NCBI GenBank assembly: GCA_002723015.1
Contig: PBNG01000009.1
Location: 1-8,922 of the forward strand
DNA from: Roseibacillus sp.
Lineage (GTDB): Bacteria > Verrucomicrobiota > Verrucomicrobiae > Verrucomicrobiales > Akkermansiaceae
Length of the DNA: 8,922 nt
Reading direction: 5' to 3'
Shown: in pieces, positions 1 through 6,626 of the stretch
Position numbering within the stretch: position 1 is the stretch's first letter
How the letters are laid out: each line of letters begins with the position of its first letter
The notes under the pieces: generated by a model
Seen by the model: the letters and a program-made list of their open reading frames with translations, nothing else
Told to the model about the DNA's origin: nothing
The model's database searches: none
Position numbers and translations under genes: made by a program

Positions 1-1594
1 TCCCGTGTGCCGGCACCTTGCCTTCATTGAGCCCACAGACCACGAGATGCTCTCCCGGTTCGTAAAAGAGCTCCAGCCAACCGTGGACATCAAGGACCCG
101 GCCCTGCGGAGCAGAAACAACCTGCGAACCGAGGCAGGAGAGAAGAAATTCCAGCCAGAAGGCATGACCCCGCTTGACCTCCAAGGCGAGGTTCGCGGTC
201 TCCTCCAGCCAATCCGCGACCGCCGCCTCATCTTCCCGGTCTACGTAGGGCAGGAGTTCCGCCATTCCCTTGTGAAAGCCATCCCGCATGAAACGCTGGA
301 GGCATTGCTCAAGGCTCTCCATGGTCTCGAGGGAAAGTTCCATATCCCTGAGCGTCCGGGTCAGTGCAGAGCGCACTCTTTCCTCTTCCTCGCCGAGGCA
401 TTCGCGCTGTTTCTCGATCTCCACCCGAGCGCGCTCGAGATCCTCCTTGGAACGCACCAGATACTGGTCCCGCAGTCGTGAAAGAGACACCGCTCGCTGG
501 GCCCTCTTCCCACCGACGAGAGCACCCGTCGCGGGAAACCCCAGGAGATCCATGACCTGAGACACTCCCTGCCGGAGAAGATAGCTACGCCACGCCGAAA
601 GCCAGCCCACGAGCGCCGGGACCCTGCGACTGCCTGGGTCATAGACTGGCCAACCCTGCTCTCCGAAGGCCCGAACCAATTCCCGCGTCACTCCTTCGTC
701 TGCGGAACCCATGGCCACTTTGTCAGACGGCCTGCCACCCTCGGCCACCTTCGCCACCGCTTTCTCCGCCTGATCCCGGGCATCGGAGGCAAGCGTCACG
801 GACCCTTCCTGCGGCCACGCGATCTCACGCTCCGCCCACTGCGCCAGAGGCCTTCCCCATTCATCAAAATCCGCTCGATCATCGCCCGCCACGAGGACCC
901 GGACGCGACGGGGACAACCCTCCAGAACCCTGACAACGGCAGGAGGAAGATCCGGAACGCCTGCGATGACCACTTCCTCAATTCCCTCGTCCCACCGAAA
1001 CGTTCCCTCTGCTGCCAACCGGCTCCGACTCGTTTGTTCCCAGCCCTGCAATAACCTCTCTACCTCCTTCTCGAGAACCGCCAGATCTTCCCAGCGTCCA
1101 TGATCCACTGTTCCTCTCATGCGACTCGCTGCCTGCTGTATGGTCAAACCCACTGACAGCAAACTGACTCGAACCTCGACCAGCGACTTGGCCAGACCAA
1201 GAGCCCAACCCGAGCCTTCTCCCACGGGAGGATTGGGAAACGCCTCCGAAAAGACACTCCAGTCACTCACCCCCTCGAGAAGCTCCACCCAGGCCAGAAT
1301 CTCTATGGAATCGGAGGCACTATCACCTGATTCCAAAAGGTAGCCCGGCATCCGCACTCTGGGAGCCAGGACGCCACCCCGATCCGCAAGATTCTGCCGG
1401 ATCCGGCGCCCGCTCTGGCCAGTAGGAACGATGACCAGCATCCCGGGAAGACGATCCTTCCGTTCCCACAGCCACTCCCCGAAGACATCGTGGAACGGGC
1501 GCGCCCAGCTGACGAGTTCGCACCGGTCACGAAAGGAACCAGCCCCATCCAGCAAGTCCCCTTGTTCCAATTCCCCTTGCTCCGCTTCAGCCAT
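1..1594 (-). CDS. AddB-like PD-(D/E)XK nuclease / inactivated helicase, N-terminal part (runs off left edge)
   Basis: Reading the minus strand from the ATG at 1594 gives 531 codons without a stop up to base 1, so the C-terminal part, where the RecB-type PD-(D/E)XK nuclease would lie, is outside the window. Three signatures match the AddB-like family found in Verrucomicrobia and relatives. Residues 53-70 (LVIVPTGQSGRRIRQNLA) stand at the Walker A position but lack GKT/S. Residues 208-220 (VVIAGVPDLPPAV) stand at the motif II region. Residues 504-528 contain HGWLELFYEPGEHLVV followed by CGLNEGKVP, resembling the SF1 motif V-like segment. A charged, probably coiled stretch covers about residues 376-430. 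Family knowledge: AddB partners AddA in recombinational processing of double-strand breaks; the helicase half is often inactive, as it appears here. No AddA gene is visible. The start is uncertain: a GTG at 1618, eight codons upstream in frame, has an AGGAG nine bases before it, whereas the ATG has no Shine-Dalgarno sequence. The gene follows the metallopeptidase lipoprotein by 55-79 bp on the same strand. Family assignment is fairly secure; exact role is inferred. Confidence 0.8.
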   Translation of the reverse strand, partial: MAEAEQGELEQGDLLDGAGSFRDRCELVSWARPFHDVFGEWLWERKDRLPGMLVIVPTGQSGRRIRQNLADRGGVLAPRVRMPGYLLESGDSASDSIEILAWVELLEGVSDWSVFSEAFPNPPVGEGSGWALGLAKSLVEVRVSLLSVGLTIQQAASRMRGTVDHGRWEDLAVLEKEVERLLQGWEQTSRSRLAAEGTFRWDEGIEEVVIAGVPDLPPAVVRVLEGCPRRVRVLVAGDDRADFDEWGRPLAQWAEREIAWPQEGSVTLASDARDQAEKAVAKVAEGGRPSDKVAMGSADEGVTRELVRAFGEQGWPVYDPGSRRVPALVGWLSAWRSYLLRQGVSQVMDLLGFPATGALVGGKRAQRAVSLSRLRDQYLVRSKEDLERARVEIEKQRECLGEEEERVRSALTRTLRDMELSLETMESLEQCLQRFMRDGFHKGMAELLPYVDREDEAAVADWLEETANLALEVKRGHAFWLEFLLSCLGSQVVSAPQGRVLDVHGWLELFYEPGEHLVVCGLNEGKVPAHG

Positions 1595-1627
1595 CGTAAT
1601 CAGGATTGATGAGACCACCGGCTCCGG

Positions 1628-1632
1628 CTCCT
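1628..1632 (-). promoter_or_regulatory. Ribosome binding site favouring a GTG start for the AddB-like gene
   Basis: AGGAG on the minus strand ends nine bases before an in-frame GTG at 1618-1616. The ATG at 1594 has only CCTGATTACG in front of it, with no purine-rich motif. The frame stays open from an in-frame TAG near 1652, so translation from GTG would add eight residues (V/M-S-S-I-L-I-T-M). The family's conserved region begins only around residue 25 after the ATG, so conservation does not decide between the two. Confidence 0.45.
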
Positions 1633-1673
1633 GACAAGCTCGCCCTCTCTCCTACCCCGGAATACCGCCTTGC

Positions 1674-2453
1674 TCACCGGAACATCTCTGCGCTCCAGAC
1701 CTCTTCGATCATCTTGTAGCCCCGGGGGTCGTAGTTACGAAGCTCCTCGCGGTTATGCGGGAACCAGTCATTCTGCCCAAAGTAGGCCTCGGTCAACTCG
1801 GCAAAGTACTCCTCCTGATTCGTCGCGGCATAGGCTTTGACCCTGAGAGATTTGTCCTTCCGGTCGGGCACTTCCAGATAGAGTCCCGCCTCCATGGCAG
1901 CCTCATAGGCCAAGAGAATGACCTCGTTCTCCAGGGAGAGCCTGACGTTCTGATAGGCGTGGGCCAGCTCGTGGAGGAAGGTCATCGGCCCCCATTCGAG
2001 AACCTTGTGCCTGAAGAAGACCGCCTCCGGGTTGATCACATGTACACCTGGCGCCATGTGAGGGTTCAGCCCGTGATCCCGCAACCACTGCGGACTCCGA
2101 TGAAACGGAATGACACCATACTCGTTCTCCCGCAATGGATAGGTGGGCTCATTACTGACCCAGATGGGAATGGTCCGTAGGAAGGAGAGAGCTCCCTCCG
2201 GCACTTCGCTGAGGAAGTTCTCAAGGCCAATTGTGATCTGCTCCTTGATTCGCGCTTTAATGCTCTGGTCCGCGGCGATCGACTCTTCGAGGTAGATCGT
2301 CCACCCGTGAATGGAAAGATCTTCGTAGGTCCAAGTGCGTCCCCGATCCTCGAAGACGGCCAACTCGCTCACCTCTTCTTTTACTGCCTCATTACAGCCT
2401 GCAAGCGACAGGGCAAACAGAAATCCGCAGGGAAGAGCTCGGAGAGCGGTCAT
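1674..2453 (-). CDS. Putative zinc metallopeptidase lipoprotein (HExxH zincin)
   Basis: This 259-residue protein starts with a short hydrophobic signal (residues 4-19) ending in a lipobox, L-A-G-C, with Cys20 as predicted lipidation site, so it should be anchored in a membrane facing the periplasm or outside. Residues 161-165 are HELAH, the zincin zinc-binding motif with catalytic Glu162. A second acidic stretch downstream, EEYFAELTEAYF (214-225), offers Glu219 as probable third zinc ligand, as in gluzincin-type enzymes. The tail (226-246, NDWFPHNREELRNYDPRGY) resembles the end of a group of uncharacterised secreted bacterial zincins. The substrate is unknown. Its ATG overlaps the DUF1501 stop codon by four bases (ATGA), and AAGGG lies nine bases upstream, so translation is probably coupled to DUF1501. 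The lipoprotein signal and the HExxH are seen directly; peptidase activity is inferred. A non-proteolytic zincin-fold protein is the main alternative. Confidence 0.85.
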   Translation of the reverse strand: MTALRALPCGFLFALSLAGCNEAVKEEVSELAVFEDRGRTWTYEDLSIHGWTIYLEESIAADQSIKARIKEQITIGLENFLSEVPEGALSFLRTIPIWVSNEPTYPLRENEYGVIPFHRSPQWLRDHGLNPHMAPGVHVINPEAVFFRHKVLEWGPMTFLHELAHAYQNVRLSLENEVILLAYEAAMEAGLYLEVPDRKDKSLRVKAYAATNQEEYFAELTEAYFGQNDWFPHNREELRNYDPRGYKMIEEVWSAEMFR

Positions 2454-3895
2454 GCGAGAATACCCTTGAGCAGCTCGCCGTGCACATTGGTGAGGCGACG
2501 CTGAATCCCATTGTGGTAATAGCTCAGCCTCTCGTGATCAATGCCGAGGAGATGCAGCACCGTGGCGTGGAAATCATGCCAGGGCACCGGCTTCTCGACC
2601 GACTTGTAGCCGACGTCGTCGGTGGCCCCATAGGTGATCCCGGGCTTTAGCCCGCCCCCGGCCATCCAGCTACTGAATCCTACGTGGTTGTGATCTCTCC
2701 CTTTACCGACCTGGTCAGCTCCCGACTGAGTGAAGGGTGTCCGTCCAAACTCGGAGGTAAAGAGCACGAGAGTATCATCCAGCATCCCCCGCTGGCGCAG
2801 GTCCTTAATTAAAGCTGCAACCGGCTGATCGATGCGACCTGCCTCCCGGCCGTGGTTGCGCCGCATGTCCTCGTGACCATCCCAGTTGATCCGGGGAGAA
2901 CCAAAAGATCCTCCCGAAAAGAGCTGCACGTGCCGCACACCGCGCTCCAGCATCCGCCGGGCCAGCAGACAGCTCCGCCCAAAGTCCCGGGTCTCGTCCT
3001 TGTTAAAGCCATACATCTCCCGGGTCGCCTCGGTTTCCTTCTCTGTTCCGGTCACCTCGGGAACCGCGAGCTGCATGTTGGCGGCCAGTTCGTAACTGGC
3101 CATCCGTGCAGCGAAGGCATCCTCGGCACCATGCTCTCTCATGTGTGCCTCATTCATCTTCTCAAGAAGGAGCCGACTCGCATGATCAACCTTCTTCTCA
3201 ATTTTGCGCGCAGGGAAAAGATTCGTGATGGCCTCTCCTTCTCCGCTGGTGCGGAAGGGCACGCCCTGGTGCACTGCCGGAAGAAACCCATTGGTCCAAT
3301 TACTGGTGGAACCTGCGGGCATGCCCCGCGCATCAGGAAGCACCACGTAGGTAGGAAGATCGTCGGTCTGGTTCCCCAGTCCGTAGGAAACCCACGACCC
3401 CATCACCGGAAAGCCGTTCATCCGGAAGCCGCTACTCTCCTGGAAGGTCGCGGGGGTATGGCTTGAGGACTCGGCCACCATGGAATTAATAATCGTCAAC
3501 TCATCCGCCACCGTGGCGATGTGGGGGAACAGATCGGAGATCCAGAGCCCACTCTTGCCGCGCTGCTTGAATTCCCAGTCGTTCTTGCGCAAGAGGCCGA
3601 CCTTCCCGAAGAAGACATCCGGTTTCTCGTCTGCCTGCAGGGACTTCCCGTGCAACTCCTGGAGGCGAGGCTTGTAGTCAAAGCTATCGACCTGACTGAA
3701 GCCGCCACACAGGCAGATGTGAATCACCCGCTTGGCCTTGGGGGCGTAATGAGATTCTACCGGCTGCGAGGCGTAACCCTCACGAATGAGCAGCGAAGAC
3801 AAGGCCGCCCCGGTGAGACCCCGCTGGGTCCAGTTAAAGAAGTCCCGCCGACTGGGCAATCCGCCGGGGAGTGGGTTGTTCTGGGAAAGACTCAT
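2450..3895 (-). CDS. DUF1501 family protein, Tat-exported, alkaline-phosphatase-superfamily-like
   Basis: The 481-residue product has a twin-arginine signal at its start (S-R-R-D-F-F at 15-20, followed by a hydrophobic run to about 36), predicting folded export by the Tat system. The rest fits DUF1501 from end to end: CGGFSQVDSFDYKP (63-76), a conserved-type His146 in SSSHTPAT, GSWVSYGLG (166-174), LFTSEFGRTP (378-387), DHNHVGFSSWMAGGG (401-415), WHDFHATVLHLLGID (439-453) and the typical tail ending RRLTNVHGE. The Asp/His-rich motifs recall metal ligands of the sulfatase/alkaline phosphatase superfamily, to which DUF1501 has been related; the reaction is not known. The gene lies 18 bp after the DUF1549/DUF1553 gene, the usual partner in Planctomycetota and Verrucomicrobiota, and its stop overlaps the start of the lipoprotein gene. 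I see no good Shine-Dalgarno sequence before its ATG, so it may depend on read-through from the upstream gene. Length is normal for the family and no motif appears broken. Confidence 0.93.
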   Translation of the reverse strand: MSLSQNNPLPGGLPSRRDFFNWTQRGLTGAALSSLLIREGYASQPVESHYAPKAKRVIHICLCGGFSQVDSFDYKPRLQELHGKSLQADEKPDVFFGKVGLLRKNDWEFKQRGKSGLWISDLFPHIATVADELTIINSMVAESSSHTPATFQESSGFRMNGFPVMGSWVSYGLGNQTDDLPTYVVLPDARGMPAGSTSNWTNGFLPAVHQGVPFRTSGEGEAITNLFPARKIEKKVDHASRLLLEKMNEAHMREHGAEDAFAARMASYELAANMQLAVPEVTGTEKETEATREMYGFNKDETRDFGRSCLLARRMLERGVRHVQLFSGGSFGSPRINWDGHEDMRRNHGREAGRIDQPVAALIKDLRQRGMLDDTLVLFTSEFGRTPFTQSGADQVGKGRDHNHVGFSSWMAGGGLKPGITYGATDDVGYKSVEKPVPWHDFHATVLHLLGIDHERLSYYHNGIQRRLTNVHGELLKGILA

Positions 3896-3913
3896 GACAA
3901 AAAGGCCAACCGA

Positions 3914-6553
3914 TCAGTTCAGGTAGAGAAATTCATTGGCATTGAAGAGGACTCGGCAGAAAGCAGCCAACCCGTTCTCCTTCACGAACCCGAGACCGAG
4001 ATGGAGATCCCGGGCCGTGGCCGGACGACCAAAGGCGAGTTCAACGGCATGCTCGATCTGGCGAGCTTCATCTCCGGGCATGCCCTCCAACCGCTTGGCC
4101 ATTTCCTCCGACATCCGGAGGACAAAGGAGGTATTCATGAGGGAGAGCGCGCCCAGCGGCGTGGTCGTCACACTCCGAACGGGAGCCGCAGCAGAGGGGT
4201 CCGGACAATCCAGCGGAGAAAGAAGCGGGTGCACATTACCCCTGGCCCACGTGCGGTAAATACTGCGACGGTTAAACTCAGGACCTTCTGGATCGATGGG
4301 ATCATAGACCCATGACCCCTTATGATTATACATCTTGAAATCACGGTAGCCGGGACCACCTGCCACCGGATTGAGCGCACCTGAGACCGCCAGAATGGAG
4401 TCCCGGATCGATTCCGCCTCTAACCGCATGGGAGCACGTCGCCAGAGGTAGTCATTCCCCGCGTCAATGGCCTGCGCCTCGGGATTCGCTCGCGATCCCT
4501 GTCGGTAAGTCGCTGAGGACACGATCAACTTGTGCATCTCCTTCACACTCCACTTCCGGGCCCGGAATTCGGCTGCCAGCCAGTCAAGAAGTTTGGGATG
4601 CGAAGGTTTACCGCCGCTAAAGCCAAGGTCGTTGGGGGTTTTCACGAGGCCCTGTCCGAAATGGTAATGCCAGATTCGGTTCACCATCACCCGGGCGAGG
4701 AGAGGATTGTTCTCATGAGCAACCCACTCCGCCAGTTTCCTTCGACGCTCCCCTTCCGGGGCATTGGACTTGAGACCGAATTGCGAAGAGAGATCGTTGT
4801 AAACCGACGCCACTCCCCCGGCAGAGACTTCTTCCCCTTTCTCAAAGGGGCTTCCGCGAACGAGCAGGTGTCGCACTGGCGCGCCCCTCGGGGTCACTGC
4901 ATACACCTTTCTCTGTCCCTGCTTGCTGACCTCCGTATTCAGTCGGGCGATCTCAGACTTCCACTTCTCCCGGGTGGCCTTCTGCTCCTCCGTGAGAGCT
5001 GCGATCAACGCATCCTCAGTGACGATTCTTACGTTGGCAGAGATTGCGACCTGCTCCGCCGTGAGAGCCTTGTCATACAATTGGGCTCGGTCGATCCGCC
5101 CCGCCAGCATGCGTTTGCGATCCGGTGACGTCCCATGCCGCATCCCGAAGATCACCTGGTGATCTCCCGCCCCGTAGTGAAGAAACCCCGTGCGGTAGCT
5201 TTTCCCGTAGGGGAGTCCATTCCGATACGCAGTGATGGTCCCATCTTCCTGGTAGACCACTGCGAGGTGCGTAAACTTGGCCTGGGCCTCTTTTTCCACT
5301 TCACCCCTGAAGCTGGAAGTGCGCTGATACCCCGAACTCCCGGACATCCAGTGCCCTGACTCCTTTTCCGCATAGACGAGGGCATCGAAAGGCTCACCAG
5401 AGACGCCCTGCACCCCGATCACACCACCGCCCCTCTGCCCCAGATTATCGAGTTGAACCCACGCCTCGAGGGTGCGGGCCTTGAGGGTCGTGGTGAGGGG
5501 TGCAGTCAGGACAAAGCCGGTTTTTCCATCGAGAACAAGGGATCCACCCTCCACCCGGGCGCTGCCACGGGCTTCGCCGTGCAGGTTTCCAATCTCATCG
5601 CGCAGATCCTTTTCAAAGGACCAACGGGACACCGGCTGGGGAAGCCCATCCCGGTCCTGCCCCGACTCATCGCTCGCGATCCCAACAAGCAGGCGTTTCC
5701 GCACCACTCCATCTGCCTCTGCCAGCTTCTGCGAGAGCATCTCGATTTCCTTGCGCTTCCCCGCCACGTCGACGCCTGCCGGGACAGTGCGGTCTCCCCG
5801 ATGCACTCCCGCAAGAGCAGAAGCCATTTGGAAGTACTCCTTCTGCGCGATGGGATCAAACTTGTGGTCGTGGCAACGAGCGCAATGGACGGTCAGCCCG
5901 AGAAAACTCTGGGAGACCGTTCCCACGATATCCTCCATTTCATCCTCTCTCATGATTCGGCGCTGCTTGTCCCCCGAAGGCTTAAGCCCATCGAAGGCTC
6001 CACAAACGAGAAACCCGGTTGCAGCAATCGCACCAGGATGATCGGGCTCGAGAACGTCCCCGGCAATCTGCCATTTGACGAACTGGTCGTAGGGCATGTC
6101 CTCATTGAAGGCGTCGATGACCCAGTCACGGTAAGTCCACGCGTTGGGACGTAGCTGGTCATACTCGAATCCGTTGCTCTCTCCGTAGCGAGCCACATCC
6201 AGCCAGTGGCGGGCCCAACGCTCCCCATAATGTGGAGACGCCAGCAGCAGATCCACATCCGCGGTCGCACCGGGGACAGGTGGCAACCCGGTAAGGCCAA
6301 AGAAAAGGCGCCGGGCAATGATTCCTTCCGGGGCTTCAGGGGTTGGCTTCAGCCCCATCCCCTCCAACTTAGCGAGCACAAAGGCATCGATGGGGTTGCG
6401 AACCCAGTCGACCTGCTTGACCTGGGGCACCTCGGGACGAGTCACAGGTTGCAGGGACCACCAGCTCTCGTCCGCCCGCTCCTCACCCACCAGAGGCCCT
6501 CCCAAACCCAGCGCGACCAGGGTAGAAATCAGGAGTTTCTGATGGGTATTCAT
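3914..6553 (-). CDS. Secreted DUF1549-LamG-DUF1553 protein (planctomycete cytochrome-type family)
   Basis: The product has 879 residues from the ATG at 6553. An N-terminal signal peptide covers about residues 1-24. DUF1549 follows at about 50-255, including RWARHWLDVARYGESNGFEYD and CARCHDHKFDPI (224-235), whose C-x-x-C-H could bind haem c and is conserved in this family. A LamG/concanavalin-like jelly-roll lies at about 307-505 (W311 in RWSFE, LVLDGKTGFV at 339-348, RTLEAWVQL at 360-368, LAGRIDRAQLYDKAL at 483-497). A charged helical linker at 515-545 leads to DUF1553 at about 590-879 (MVNRIWHYHFGQGLVKTPNDLG at 623-644; terminal NANEFLYLN). The usual PSCyt1 domain before DUF1549 is missing: only about 25 residues separate the signal from DUF1549. 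Function is unknown; redox and carbohydrate-related roles are guesses from the haem-like motif and the LamG domain. The neighbouring DUF1501 gene is the standard partner. An upstream extension to 6718 is rejected because it runs into the preceding gene and would lose the signal peptide. Confidence 0.92.
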   Translation of the reverse strand: MNTHQKLLISTLVALGLGGPLVGEERADESWWSLQPVTRPEVPQVKQVDWVRNPIDAFVLAKLEGMGLKPTPEAPEGIIARRLFFGLTGLPPVPGATADVDLLLASPHYGERWARHWLDVARYGESNGFEYDQLRPNAWTYRDWVIDAFNEDMPYDQFVKWQIAGDVLEPDHPGAIAATGFLVCGAFDGLKPSGDKQRRIMREDEMEDIVGTVSQSFLGLTVHCARCHDHKFDPIAQKEYFQMASALAGVHRGDRTVPAGVDVAGKRKEIEMLSQKLAEADGVVRKRLLVGIASDESGQDRDGLPQPVSRWSFEKDLRDEIGNLHGEARGSARVEGGSLVLDGKTGFVLTAPLTTTLKARTLEAWVQLDNLGQRGGGVIGVQGVSGEPFDALVYAEKESGHWMSGSSGYQRTSSFRGEVEKEAQAKFTHLAVVYQEDGTITAYRNGLPYGKSYRTGFLHYGAGDHQVIFGMRHGTSPDRKRMLAGRIDRAQLYDKALTAEQVAISANVRIVTEDALIAALTEEQKATREKWKSEIARLNTEVSKQGQRKVYAVTPRGAPVRHLLVRGSPFEKGEEVSAGGVASVYNDLSSQFGLKSNAPEGERRRKLAEWVAHENNPLLARVMVNRIWHYHFGQGLVKTPNDLGFSGGKPSHPKLLDWLAAEFRARKWSVKEMHKLIVSSATYRQGSRANPEAQAIDAGNDYLWRRAPMRLEAESIRDSILAVSGALNPVAGGPGYRDFKMYNHKGSWVYDPIDPEGPEFNRRSIYRTWARGNVHPLLSPLDCPDPSAAAPVRSVTTTPLGALSLMNTSFVLRMSEEMAKRLEGMPGDEARQIEHAVELAFGRPATARDLHLGLGFVKENGLAAFCRVLFNANEFLYLN

Positions 6554-6564
6554 TGCCAGATTGT

Positions 6565-6573
6565 CCCCTCCTC
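6565..6573 (-). promoter_or_regulatory. Strong but distant Shine-Dalgarno sequence of the DUF1549/DUF1553 gene
   Basis: GAGGAGGGG on the minus strand contains a full AGGAGG (6572-6567). Its distance to the ATG at 6553 is 13 bases, longer than usual. An in-frame CTG at 6559-6557, two codons upstream of the ATG, sits seven bases after AGGAGG. ATG is still the more likely start because CTG is rarely used. Either choice keeps the signal peptide, and the site argues against the longer reading from 6718. Confidence 0.55.
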
Positions 6574-6626
6574 GAAATCTGATAGCAAGGCAAAGGCTCT
6601 TCCTAACCTCAACAGACCATATTTTC

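Noticed and set aside
5..481. 158-codon plus-strand frame at the left edge
   Set aside because: Antisense to the AddB-like reading frame, which carries family motifs in this very region (HGWLELFYEPGE, GLNEGKVP).
2852..3466. 204-codon plus-strand frame
   Set aside because: Fully antisense to the DUF1501 core and without recognisable features.
3521..4315. 264-codon open frame on the plus strand
   Set aside because: Antisense to the conserved DUF1501 start and the DUF1553 end, crossing their boundary, with no family signature.
5453..6154. 233-codon plus-strand frame and the overlapping frames at 5472-6041 and 5500-5955
   Set aside because: All lie opposite DUF1549 and LamG coding sequence, whose minus-strand motifs are clear; several overlapping frames at once mark the absence of stops, not genes.
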